A DNA stretch of 64,000 nt from Microvelia longipes. Lineage: Eukaryota; Arthropoda; Insecta; Hemiptera; Veliidae. The notes below the pieces were generated by a model. That model had not been told where the DNA came from and did no database searches. It saw nothing but the letters and a program-made list of their open reading frames with translations. The stretch covers positions 6,967,114-7,031,113 of the forward strand of contig JACMZG010001913.1 in NCBI GenBank assembly GCA_018340805.1. The letters run 5' to 3'. Shown piece after piece: positions 1-12,300 of the stretch (the first letter of the stretch is position 1; each line of letters begins with the position of its first letter). The translations under genes and the position numbers were made by a program.

Positions 1-163
1 ATTAACGGATCACACTATCCTTTTACATATAATTATTATATATAAAAAAAAGAAGAAGAATTTTAACAATAAATAATTTTTTTAAAGAAAAACTTGACTA
101 TGTTAGGAATCATTTGGTCATTTTCTAGATTCAGAGAGAAAACAAATAAAAAGACATTAAACA

Positions 164-292
164 TAAATATATGTGTGCTGTCAAACACAAATATATGTGT
201 GCTGTCAAACACAAATATATGTGTGCTGTTAAACACAAATATATGTGTGCTGTCAAACACAAATATATGTGTGCTGTCAAACACAAAGAAAC
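164..292. repeat. 24-bp minisatellite, five copies
   Basis: About five near-identical 24-bp units (TGTCAAACACAAATATATGT followed by GTGC) lie head to tail. One unit has TGTT in place of TGTC. The array gives open frames on both strands that are repeat artefacts. Confidence 0.95.
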
Positions 293-1233
293 ACAGTAGA
301 AGTTTCTTACCGTCTTTTTAACTTAATAATTTTAAATGGTATTATTATAGTGCTAAAGATTTTAAAGATTTCATGGAGCAATGAAAAGTATCAGATTTGC
401 TTAAATATCTATTGGCTGACTTGTGCAGACGTACAAGTGGAGAATTCAATCTATAATTAGTACCTGTAAACGTATTGTCAATGTGAAAAATATAGGGCGA
501 GCGAGTAGAGTGTGAGGGAAATTCGCAAGTTAAGATAGGACAATAATTCAGGACTATCAATAAATACATGAATCATTTTGTATAAAAATAAGAGGTCACT
601 ACATATTCTTCGATTTTCTAAAGACTTTAAGTTCAGTTGTTCTATCGTTGTGTTTAACGATAGTTAAATGCACTGAAGAACCTTGCAGAGGGAATCTAGT
701 TGGCTTCGCTAGTTTTGTGAATGAACCTGGGTTTGTAGTAAACTTGTAGCGCAAATGAGCTTATACGGCCATAAAGTGTAGCGGAAACGTCCATTCTTGA
801 TTTTAAATGAACTTTAACTCATTTACAGAGTTGGACGTCTGCACTACGGGATGTTAACGCGAAAGAGCGTTCTATCGTCAAATATCAAAAAGTCTTAAAG
901 GTCGTCTTCGCGACTGGACATTTTAGCTACATAATTTTGTTGCTTTGCTGTACAGTCGCGGAGACGACCTTTAGCGTAAATGACCAATCGCGTTAAAACT
1001 CTTCCTTGTTGTAGCTAGAATGTACAGTAGCGATAAACGCCTAGTGGTTCTGTAACCGAGCTAAGTTTGCCTCTAAATTTGAGACCTTCCCATTTAGTAT
1101 ATCTATTGCAAACTTGCGCAGTTTGTTTTCACAATGTGCAGTTTATTTGTTGCTTATCTTATGTAATTGATGCTTCTCTATTTTTTATCCTCAACAGGGT
1201 CACTTATTTATATGGCGCGTTATCCTCTTTATC
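293..1233. other. Non-coding sequence with one inverted repeat
   Basis: I see no coding exon here. A short inverted repeat lies at 895-976 (AAAGGTCGTCTTCGCGACTG against CAGTCGCGGAGACGACCTTT), perhaps a small MITE. The part at 1040-1230 (GTTTGCCTCTAAATTTGAG onward) is a degraded copy of the long inverted-repeat arms at 51.9 and 55.9 kb. Confidence 0.6.
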
Positions 1234-1788
1234 CTTAGAATAATACTATATATAGAAGGAGCACAGGACCGTAAACACAATGTAATTCCACTGATAACAC
1301 GAAAGCCGGTTGACTGGTGCACTTAAGTATTATTTTGCAAAACATTACAACTGGCAAGCAAAACATTATTTTATATATGTGTCATAATCATCTATTAATG
1401 AAGAAAGATCGTAGAGAACAAATATAATAACTTAAAACACCTGCTGAGTACTTAATAAAACTGGTCTTAGATGGCAAAAGGATAGCGGAATACAAGAATC
1501 TACATTTAGTTGACGAGGACTACTTTTTATGTATAATTTTATTAAATACGTTAAACTACAATTTAAAATGCTTAAAATATTGTAATGCACCGATATTTAT
1601 ATTAGTATTTTACGAATAATCAATCATTATTTAATAATAGAATATAATAATTCAGCAACCGAAAGTATTGCCAACTTTTTTTTTTAGAAAATTGTATATT
1701 GTTAGAGTGGCAGCATTACTTAGGTGCACCAGTGAACCGCCTTTCGTGTTATCAGTAGTGCTCCTTCTATATAAAGTATTATTCTAAG
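1234..1788. mobile_element. hAT-like MITE, copy 1
   Basis: A 555-bp element with terminal inverted repeats starting CTTAGAATAATAC and ending in its complement. It is flanked by a perfect 8-bp direct duplication TCTTTATC (1226-1233 and 1789-1796). An 8-bp target duplication is typical of hAT transposons. There is no transposase, so it is non-autonomous. Four related copies occur in this window. Confidence 0.9.
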
Positions 1789-1796
1789 TCTTTATC

Positions 1797-2401
1797 AGTA
1801 TGACAAGTTGTTCAACAAATCAAACAGATCCTTGAATTAGTTTAATCACAAAAAAGTAAACATGAACGTGCAATGCTTCTTACTTCTATTTTAAGAAATA
1901 TAGAAGGCAAGTTATTGCAATATTTTTTTTTACACAAATATAGAATTTTACTTTACTTTCAATAAAATGCCTGGTATATCCAAGCCGACTTACCCTCTGT
2001 AAAAAAATATATTTTTGTACTAAAGAAAGTAGTAAATAAAAAAAAATCGATGTAATACAATTTTCCACCCACGTACTTTTCACGAATGCATGATGTAATA
2101 ACGCAGATCTAGACTCTAATAAATTAAATTACATCATTGGAAGTTATATTCGCAGAATAATTCCATTTCGACAAATATTCTTATATGTCTTATCCTTAAA
2201 TATTCTTTCAATTGAAAATCCACTATTTTCGTCACGTATCTGGTTAAAGAGAGGATGAGGGATTTTTTATCATTGTTTTATTATTTTTTTTGTGGGGGGG
2301 GGTAATGGAGACGATTCTTGGTATTAATGGTTGTCATTAACTACGTTATAAAAAGTTGCTATATTTTTGTTTAAAAAGAATATGTATGGCAAGGGAAAAA
2401 T
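1797..2401. other. Non-coding AT-rich spacer
   Basis: No coding or RNA feature is recognised. A short G-run occurs near 2294-2302. Confidence 0.5.
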
Positions 2402-2950
2402 AAAAATGCAAAATATAATTATGGTAAGAGGAATATTATAATACATTTAAACAAATATAATTATGGTAAGAGAAATATTATAATACAAACAATATAATTA
2501 TGTAAGAGAATATTATAATACATTTAAACAAATATAATTATGGTAAGAGGAATATTATAATACATTTAAACAAATATAATTATGGTAAGAGGAATATTAT
2601 AATACATTTAAACAAATATAATTATGGTAAGAGGAATATTATAATACATTTAAACAAATATAATTATGGTAAGAGGAATATTATAATACATTAATATAAA
2701 TTATGGTAAGAGGAATATTATAATACATTTAACAAATATAATTATGGTAAGAGGAATATATAATAATACATTTAAACAAATATAATTATGGTAAGAGGAA
2801 TATTATAAACATAAACAAATATTAAACAAATATAATTATGGTATGTAAGAGGAATATTATAATACATTTAAACAAATATAATTTTGGTGAAAGGAAAATT
2901 ACAATACATTTATAGTCTTACAATTATAGTAAGATGAAAATTATAATACA
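2402..2950. repeat. 42-bp minisatellite
   Basis: About 12 copies of a 42-bp unit that contains ATAATTATGGTAAGAGG and ATATTATAATACATTTAAAC. Several copies have small deletions, and the last two are more diverged. Confidence 0.95.
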
Positions 2951-3019
2951 AGTATGCAAGTACTTTTGAAAAGTACTTTAAAATTAGCCTTGAATGAAAC
3001 TTTGACGGTTTAATAACTT

Positions 3020-3240
3020 TTGTTTTTAAGTTTTAGAGTGTTCACTTTAAAATTACTATAGAAAACTTAAGTATGTGCGATTTTATAAAATGTTGAGCAT
3101 GCGCAATCATATGAAGGGCTCCACTCTGTGTAGACGGACTATGGTTCATCTTAATATTTTAAGGTATATTTTTGAAAAAATTTGATTTCAAGGAGTACAA
3201 AATGGGTCACATTTTTCAGTTACGGCTCTTGGGCTATTAT
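3020..3240. mobile_element. Right end of a long-TIR element
   Basis: The segment from GAGCATGCGCAATCATATGA to GGCTCTTGGGCTA matches the right end of the element at 60832-61556, with a further partial copy at 22530-22825. No left end is seen, so this is a truncated copy. Confidence 0.6.
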
Positions 3241-3867
3241 CATGATGCTGAATAATGAATGCTTCATTCATTAGTCAGCATGAATGCTTCATTAAGCTCC
3301 CATGAATTGCTTTCAAAAATGTATAGCGATTCATTAGATTGAATATTGATTCATCAATATCCCTTCCTCTCCTTAATTGCTTTTCAGCATTTGCTTTTCA
3401 GCAAAATTTCATAAGACATTGACGTTTATAACGTTGTTTATATTGAATGCAGTTGCGAAGAAATAATGCAGTTATAGTTAATTGTGATTTGGCTCTTTGA
3501 TTGAAAAACATTTCTGACCATTGTGCTAAAAAGTAGAAATTTAGCCCAATAATCAAGTTTTGGTTTCAAACTGTAACTTAACAGTCAGTTCTAGTATAAG
3601 CATAAATAGAGTTCCTCTTTAAGAAAAGAAAAATATAGTCTATCAACAGAAAACATTGTTTATTTACAAATTGTGCAAAGCTCTTTCGACCTAACAAGAG
3701 GCCATTATCAGTGCCTGACAAACAAATAAGAAAATACAAAATTAAAAATCTCAGAGATTACAAAATAACAATAGAAATAAAAAATAAACGAATAAACAAA
3801 TATAAGATCTTATAATAAGTAAATAATATAGCGACACTTTTCCTTAATTATCATGTTAAAAAGGCAT

Positions 3868-4006
3868 TTTCTTTTCATAAAAACATGAAATTTTTTCAAA
3901 GAAAAAATTTCATGTTTTTAACAAAGTCTTGATGCATAATGAATCAAGACTTTGATGCATTTAATTGCATTGCATTAAAAAGCAATGCAATTAAATGCAT
4001 TGCTCT
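3868..4006. repeat. Cluster of three consecutive short palindromes
   Basis: Three near-perfect hairpins follow each other: AAACATGAAATTTTTTC with its complement (about 3880-3920), CAAAGTCTTGATGCAT with ATGAATCAAGACTTTG (about 3923-3955), and AATGCATTTAATTGCATTGC with its complement (about 3954-4005). They have very short loops and share no common sequence. Confidence 0.85.
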
Positions 4007-5737
4007 TCGGCTTATATACATAATGTTCGGATCTTCTTTATCTTCAAATTTAATTAATAGTCTCTTGGGAAAATATCTTTTTTTGATTTTTTGAAGCTTA
4101 AAGGACTAAGGGAGGGGGCAAGAGATTGAAATAAACATCTGAAGGGTGTTTAAGAGAGGGCTACTTTTCTCTTACTATCAGAAGAGTAACCCAGTTTTTA
4201 TAATCTGCGCATGCTCTCAAGCTCACTGAAAATCGACCAATGGAATAGCGTCGTTGTTAAACCTTCCCCCCTCTCCTTGTGTCAAAAGCAGGGGGGGGGT
4301 CTGAAAAACCGCGATGTTTCGGAGGTTTTTGAAATAGTGCCCCTCTCAGTGAAGCGCAACGTCGTAAAATATATAACCTTTCTCTCAGACGAGAGTAAAT
4401 TTTCAAACTACAAACACAATTCTTCTCTTTTCTTTATTCCAAACTTGAAAGTATCAGCACACAAAAAATCGTAAGCTTTCAACATTATTTTCTCGAAGTT
4501 TAAGCCAGCTTTATAAATTAATTCCCATATTTTGTCAAACTGTTGTTATCTTTGAAGCTGTTAATTAACAGGATAAGCTCTTGATTCTTGAATACCCAAA
4601 ACGCTTCTTCTTAATACCCCATGGTTTCCTTTTCAGAAAAAAAAATCTTCAAGCTTAAGACCTTAAAGTTAGTGCTTTAAGAGCACTCTTTTAAGCAAGG
4701 AAACAAGACTGCCGAATAAAATTCACCCAACTCTCGGATTTCAGCCCCTCCACGTCTGAATTATTCTTATTTTCACGACTTGAAGTTTTATTTAATAAAG
4801 TATATTAAACACCTTTTTGAATATCATTTGACACTACCGAGTTTCGCAGAATATGAATAGTTGACACAATAGAGTGAGTTTAGGCTCTGTCGGCGCCCTG
4901 AGTTAGACGTAACGATAAATGACGTAATGTCGAGCTATCATTGATGACAAACATCGAATGATGGAACAGATCCCAGATGTAGCATTGCATTTTGCTTGTT
5001 ACATTTCCTAGATGTCTCATACAATTTTATTGTGTCACCTTATTATACTGTACCTAGAAACTTAGCCAAATCTACTTATCACGATACAATACCTATAATA
5101 TGTATTGATACAATAAGGCATCTCTTAAAGAAATCATGGGAATCTCTAATCTGTTGTAGTGTTTCTGGGAGCCGAGCTCCGAGCTCTATTAAAGATTACA
5201 ATTGGGTCTAATTTATTAAAATTGGCTTCGCATATTATGGCCAGAATTAGATTAAAAAACATTTTTTTATAGATGTGATAAGCTATATTGATTACTTATA
5301 TTGAAGAGATAAAACACAAAGTTAAAGACGAAAGAGTCTGAGTTTAAACTCATGTATTTAAATACAGCAGTCAGATCACTTCCATTAGTCTTAAATGTAA
5401 TGTAGTAATAGTAGTAAACTGGGAGGAGTGGTAGTAACTACCAGGCAAGTAGGCCATGTGGTTGGGCTCTTTTTGCCAGCTTCCTAAGATAGTGTTCTAC
5501 TCCTTTTAATTTCAAGTGTAGGTATATTTCATCTACTCTAGACAGAAGAGCCGTGAATTTCTATGGTTCCTCTCATGCTTTTTCAAGCAATCTAACATAT
5601 TTTTACTGACTCTTATAGTCTAGTGAAAACTGGGAAAAGCACGTGCTCTCGCTGTTAAACCAAACCTCCATACACTCAAACTACAATGCAGACACACTAT
5701 AGTATTATAATTTCTTTTGTTGTTCCTCATATTAATT
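4007..5737. other. Non-coding spacer
   Basis: No convincing exon is present. The open frames here lack coding character and splice sites. A poly-G tract lies at about 4292-4300. Confidence 0.5.
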
Positions 5738-5822
5738 ATATTAATGCTAAGGTTGGGCACTAAGAGAAATAAACAGCAGTAGTTATTTTATTCCTCTTAG
5801 TGCTTAACCTTAGCATTAATAT
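5738..5822. repeat. Inverted repeat, about 34-bp arms
   Basis: ATTAATGCTAAGGTTGGGCA and what follows is repeated in reverse complement after a loop of about 16 bases. It could be a small foldback element or a local inverted duplication. Confidence 0.85.
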
Positions 5823-5884
5823 AGTATTATAATTAATCTACTATGATGGTCCTAAATTTTGCCTATACCCAGTTTAATTTAGAG

Positions 5885-6080
5885 CTAGTGATCTTTAACG
5901 AGTACCTGACAACGCACAGGCTCGAGACCAACGGCTTTACGTCCCTTCTAAAGGTCGTGGTACGCAGACTTTTTTCCTTCTCATAAAAATCCTAGAGGCC
6001 CGTGCTGCGATTGAACCCATGACTAAAGTGCATTCAATCTGTGTATTGGCTGCGTACCTTAACCACTACACCACGGGTGA
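5885..6080 (-). mobile_element. tRNA-derived SINE
   Basis: On the minus strand a Pol III A box (TGGTGTAGTGG, 6063-6073) is followed 45 bases later by a B box (GGTTCAATCGC, 6007-6017). That is tRNA spacing within a tRNA-like head (GTAGTGGTTAAGG). The body downstream carries GACGTAAAGCCGTTGGTCTC. The fit to a tRNA-headed SINE is good; the exact 3' end is unclear. It lies just upstream of the first Knk-like exon. Confidence 0.75.
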
Positions 6081-6160
6081 CTCCTTAAATGTAATGATTC
6101 TCATCAGTAGTTAATTGCTTTCGGAAAACTAAAAATGTGTACTTCTCTCTCTGTTCCCAG

Positions 6161-6399
6161 GTTAACTTTGGAGACGTCTTCATCCCACCTAATCTGGACC
6201 CTCCAAAATCCCGAGTCTTACCGGAATTCCGACGACTCGCTCATGGACTCCGCTCCGGTAACATAACCATACTGGATGCGAAAACATTTTACATCCCTAA
6301 TTTACATTATGATGGCGCCGGACCCGACGCTTATTTTTGGGTTGGAAACGGAACGGAACCGACACCACTCGGAATCAAGGTTCCCAATGAAATGGGAAG
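6161..6399 (+). CDS. knk: Knk-like exon: end of DM13-1 and first half of DM13-2
   Basis: The exon follows the acceptor ctgttcccag and ends at ag|gtaatt in phase 2. It starts VNFGDVFIPPNL, the conserved end of a DM13 domain, so the exon with the preceding conserved Cys lies upstream. Then comes the start of the second DM13 (ITILDAKTFYIPNLHYDG, followed by PDAYFWVG). The YDG and FWVG motifs are typical of DM13 domains in Skeletor and Knickkopf. Seeing a mid-domain start shows that the gene extends to the left. Confidence 0.88.
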
Positions 6400-9300
6400 G
6401 TAATTCAATCAATTTTATTTCTACAAACTAAGCGAAAATTACGTTAAGTCAGCAACGAATGATGAAAAAGAGACGAAGTGATATGTACCATTCGTCTTGC
6501 AATCACTCTGACTTTTTTCCTACTCTACTTTTATAGACCAAGAGCCCAGGGGTGTTTTGTTAATAAAAAGTGTAATGGCTGGAACCGGTCTCAATTTTTC
6601 GTAAATACCTTCCTGAACAAGGATCTGCAATTCTGCCGACTCGTATCGGATGGGTGTCCCAGGCAGAACGCACTTTACAGGTCAAATTTACCACTCAAGT
6701 TAATAAAAAGTGTAATGGCTGGAAACGGGTTTGATTTTTCGTAAATACCTTCCTGAACAAGGATGTGCAACTCTGCCGACTCGTATCGCATGGGTGTCCC
6801 AGTCCCAGGCAGAACCTTTGACCCCTAAAGTGCGTTCTGCCTGGGACGCCCATCCGATACGAGTCGGCAGAATTGCAGATCCTTGTTCATGAAGGTATTT
6901 ACGAAAAATTGAGACCGGTTCCAGCCATTACACAAAAACACCCCTGGGCTCTTGGTCTATATAAACCATTCGTGTTGCTATCACTCTGACTTTTTTCCTA
7001 CTCTAGTTTTACACGCTTTTAATCCAAAAGCATAGTTATTTATTACATTACTTAATTGTGTGGAATTTTTTTTAGTAACAGGAGCCCGTTTCACAAAAGT
7101 ACAAGTCTTGTAATTACAAAAATTGTAAACAAACAACTTGTAATGACAAATTTACAAGTGTTACCAAGGATACACTTGTAGATTTGTAGCATTTTTCTAT
7201 TAATAAACAGCATAGTGATAATAAAAATAATATAATAGGAAAAATGTTTGCAAGAGGGATAAAGATTTCACAGGACAGTGAGCATGAAAAATGATTGATG
7301 GTCAAACTTGGCTTTATCAGTCAAGGACGTTAAAGCTTAAGGCATGCCACGCACAAACCTTAAGCTTATGTGGCTAGCAAGATTTTAATTATAAAAAATA
7401 ATATTGTAAATAGATAATTAATTAATTTGTTTTTAAAGCATACAAGCTTCATACAAATGGTTCACAATAATAGATTAGTACATAATAAATAAATTAAATG
7501 TTCACATCTGGGAAAGTTAGAAAAAATAAAAAAGTTAAAACTTAAGTTGAAGGACGAAATTATAAATTTAAATTAATTGACCTTATTTTTAAGACGTTAA
7601 GAAATAAATAATAAATAGAAGAGGCCTCTTTCTTAGACGGGATGCCTATAGTTGACGCTATATTTGTATCATCAGAGCATTGGTTACTTATTATAATGAT
7701 GGGTAGGAAAGGTTCTCTTTGAGGTTTGTAAATAGGACATCTTAGCATAATATGAGCTAAATGCTCATTTTCTTGCATATTGCAGACTGTGCACATTTCA
7801 TTAGTTATAATTTTATGTAAAATTCCTCTGATAGTTATTTTAATACAACCTGTCCAACCAGTACGTATTTGAGCTAGTAGTTTCTGATGGGAATAAGTTA
7901 GCTGAGTATCTGGATTTAAGTAACTTGTGTCTATATGGTGAAAACTATTCAGTATGTGGTAGATGCAAGTATAACTAGAGTCCTGTATTCTGTCAAAGTC
8001 CTGTTGTTGTAATTTAGTAGCGTAGAGAGTTAGTCTTTTCCTGGTCTCTTTAGTGATGGGCAAAGTTAATATATTTGAATTTACGTCGTCTATCTCTATC
8101 TCTATCTAAGAGCTGTTTTACTTGTGAGAACCAATTTAATCTGATCGAATTAGAAGGTACAGAATCCAAAAACGCTAGGCGCTTGAAACATTTTTTAACT
8201 AAACTAGAATCGTCTAATTCATGAATATGGTTTATAAAGTTTATTAATTGTTTAAGTATTTTTATTGCAACATGATCTAAGTGAAATTCTTTTCTCACAA
8301 TATAATGGGGAGTACAAAACTCTAGAGAAAAATAGTTTTTAAAAAAATAACTTTATAATTATTAATTATTATATTGTAAATAGATTTAATAAACTTATAG
8401 AGCCATTTGTATGATTTTATTGTATATTACTCTGTAAGCAATAGCCAAAAAAACTACCACTGTCATTCGGAAATTAACCTTGATAGAAACTTTAATCGTC
8501 TGAATTTTAACGCAACCTTTAATTTTGTCTTAGTATGGATCCACTACGGGGATATCAAGGAGAAGACATTGAAATTCAGCTACCAGGTAACCTAACTGTC
8601 TACGATATAGACTGGCTATCTGTATGGTGCGTTCAGTACAGACATAACTTTGGACACGTTCACATACCTAAAGATTTAGATGTACCTCCTGCCCTTGGAC
8701 AAACTAAAATAACGGTAAGTTGCAGATTATTTGTTTACTGCACAAGAAGAATACTTATGTTTAGATTCTAGCCAAACTGATGTTCGACCAATTTTTCACG
8801 TTCTCACAAGAATTCAGGATCGCATATTATTCGTACACTATTCAACCTACCATTTTAACGATGACCCAGGACCTTGAGTGTGTATACTTTAAGTCGATCC
8901 ATCCAAATTAATAAACCTAGACCTTCCAAAATGGTCTCTACCCGGGGGTAGTGACTTACCGGGGTAACCTAGGGGTCACCTCATGCGAGTTCTGTACCAT
9001 ATTTTTTTAGTAATTACCCACCTGGTATTTTTTTTTGCCATTTTTAGTACCAATAAAAAGTTAAATTGGAACATACAAGAATTATATACAAATAATAAAT
9101 ACATAATAATATGTACAAGAATATATTGTGTCAACTATTCATGTTTTGCAAAACTCGGTAGTATCAAATGATACATACAAGAATGTTGACAGTTTTAAAA
9201 ATTTCAATCTTAGAATAATACTATATATATAGAAGGAGCATAACTCATAACAGCAAAGTCGTTTCACTGTTGGTCTTAAGTAATGCTGCCACCGGAAAAA

Positions 9301-12300
9301 TATACAATTTTCTTATAACACAGTTGGCAATACTTCCGGTTGCTGAATTATAATGTTCTATTATGAAGTAATGATCGATTATTCATTAAATACTAATATA
9401 AATATCGGTGCATTACAATTTTTTAAGCATTTTAATTTTACTTTAACGTTTTTAATTAAAATTATGTTAAAAGTAGTCCTCGTCAACTAAATTTAGATTC
9501 TCGTATTCCCCTACCCTTTTGCAATCTAAGGGGAAACCAATACCAATCTAAATAATTAACCAATTTTATTAAGTACTCAGCAGGTTTTTTTAAGTTATTA
9601 TATTTGTTCCTTACAATTTTTCTTTATTAGTGGATATTTTTGACAGATGTATAAAATATTGTTTTGTTCTTAGGGTGGTAGCCCTACTTTAGACCAACAG
9701 TAAACCGGCTTTCGTGTTATCAGAGGAATCAAATTGTGTTTACGGTCCTATGGTCCTTTTATATTAGTATTATTCTAAGATTGCAATTAATTTTAAGTCA
9801 TTTGATTACAATATAACCGTATATGCGTCATTTTTAACAAAGCTATTGTTAGACATACACTTAGAATAATACTATATATAGACTGAGCACAACTGATAAC
9901 ACGAAAGGCACTTCACTGGTGGTCTTAAGTAATGCTGGCACCCTAACAATTTTCTTATAAAAAAGTTGGCAATACTTCCGGTTGCTGAATTATTATGTTC
10001 TATTATTAATTAATGATTAAAATACTAATATAAATATCGGTGCATTACAATATTTTAAGCATTTTAAATTGTAGTTAACGTTATTAACGTTAATTATTAA
10101 TTAAAATTGTGTTAAAAGTAGTCCTCGTCAACTAAATGTAGATTCTTGTATTCCACTACCCTTTTGCCATCTAAGACCGGTTTTATTAAATACTCAGCAG
10201 GTGTTTTAAGTTATTATATTTGTTCTTTACAATCTATCTTCATTAATGGGTATTTATGACACATATTTAAAATAATGTTTTGTTGTTAGGGTGGTACCCC
10301 TACTTAAGACCACCTGTCAACCGGCTTTCGTGTTATCAGTAGAATTACATTCTGTTTACGGTCATATGCTCCTTCTATATTTGTATTATTCTAATAAGGA
10401 AATACAAAACATATCTTTAAAATTACTGAAGTCATATTTGCCATAAGTCGAAGAGTCAGTTGAATCATTTACATCAGTTAATCGTATTTGATCGACTTTA
10501 TCAAGTCCTTGCGTGAACGAACATTGCCCGAGAAAAAAAGAAAATTAAGAAAAATGAAAATAGTTGACATTGAGGGGTTTTAATGCTGACAATCTCTGGT
10601 CGTAGGGTAAAAAATGTTTAATTTTATATCTTATACTTAACCCTAATTTTTCTTATTATTTTAGCATCAATGATATTGTTAAAGAAGGTTACAAGTATTA
10701 TAATATATAATTTTAAAATATTGCTATGGCGACTAAAATTCCGGAAGTTTTGTTAATTTTGTTGAGGAAATTTTCTAGAGCCTCGCATTAGAGTGCAGAA
10801 TTGGTAGCTTTGAGTCAAACTCATTTTTCCCTACGCCCCTGAAGTTGTTTTTAACAGTGGTGACGAAACGTCAAAAAATTCAATTTTGTCTTGAACGTTT
10901 TTACCCACGGAAGATTTAAAACTTCTGATATTAACCGCAGAAGCTAGAAATAAACTTTCATAACAATAATATTTTCAGTCAGCTTTTAGTTTTCATAGTC
11001 ACTTGATTCAAGGAGTAAACCACTCCAGTGTAGTCTTGGCTTCCTTCACCGGAGGTCCTCGGATCGTAATTCGGACTATGATCTCAGTTTTTATTATAAA
11101 TGGATTGTGAATAAAATATAGCGCCAGCATTATTATTCCTTTTACTACAGGGGAAACACAATCTGAAATTATGGTTCAGGTTGAGCTCCCTTAGGGGCTG
11201 AACAGTTCTTAAACTTTTTTCATAACAAAATCAACACTTGAAGATTTAGGTCTTCCGGTGATGACTGTGTCAATGTAGATGAAGAATACGACGTTTCGCT
11301 TCCACTGTGGGATGCATCTTCAGGGATGTAGGACATCATGGATGGAGGCCCTATTTATTCCTCTCTCTGACCTTGTCTTCGAGGACGAAGATTATAGCCA
11401 TGAGAAGGGATAACAGGGTTTGACGGTCCAGTATGACGTAATCTACTTGAAGGTCGCGTAGGAGTGTCCTGTCTGGTTGATTAGTTCCCCAAACTACTTC
11501 TTTTGAACTGTAACGGATTTTGAGCCAATACATTTTTTTTTGCTCGAGTCCCCCTTATAAGTTTTAGGGGTGCCACCCCCGGAAAAATTTAAAAAAAATG
11601 ATTGATCATCTGTATAAATTTAGAGAATACCACTCCTCTAAAAAATTTATATAATTGGATAGAATAACCTCAACAATAGGAAACGTTTTTTTATTCCCAA
11701 GGGAGTGAAAAGTAACTTTTTCTCCCTTGGGAGTGAAAAATGCTTCTTTACTCAAAAAACTAGTCAATAAACTTTACATTATACCGTGTCTGGAGATAAA
11801 AAAAAATATTACAGTCCCAAGCAGCAATTAAAAACTGGTCAAGTAGTCGTAAAGATTAATCCTAACAATTATTAACACTATGATGATTACAGCTTTTTCG
11901 CCCTCTGGAGCAAAATTTATTCAAACATTATAGAACAAATTAAGGTAAACTAAAATTTCAGCTCACCCTTGAATACCTTCATCTCTTTTACGTAAATTAA
12001 CGATTATTTCTGTGTTTCTTTTTTTCCAAAGCCTCCATGGTGGTATATACCGGTAAGTGTAATATTTTACTTGTAACCATAACTCTACTGCACTCAGTAT
12101 AGTGACCTCCGTGGTCAAGATAGTTAAAGCGTTAGTTCACTAACCTTTGACAACATGGAGGTCTAGGGAAAGCATCCTAGGTTATGCTCTTAGTTACAGT
12201 GTATCGACTACTTTAAAAATCTTGACAGCTCAGTTTAGGCACCACCGACTCTAAAAAAGAAAAAATACCTACAAAAAGGTAGGTATTGTTAGGTTAGGTA

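Noticed and set aside
164..292. CRISPR-like regular repeats
   Set aside because: The repeats are contiguous with no unique spacers, and the context is eukaryotic.
63..321. Repetitive frames on both strands (STHIFVFD and NTNICVLS types)
   Set aside because: Products of the 24-bp minisatellite; both strands are open only because the unit length is a multiple of three.
1..6160. Exons with the signal peptide and first DM13 of the Knk-like gene
   Set aside because: I looked for the conserved Trp-Cys end of DM13 and a suitable donor and found none, so these exons probably lie left of the window.
7080..7330. Possible MITE starting GAGCCCGTTTCACAAAAG with CTTGTAATTACAAG-like parts
   Set aside because: No matching right end or target duplication could be found, so it is not called as an element.
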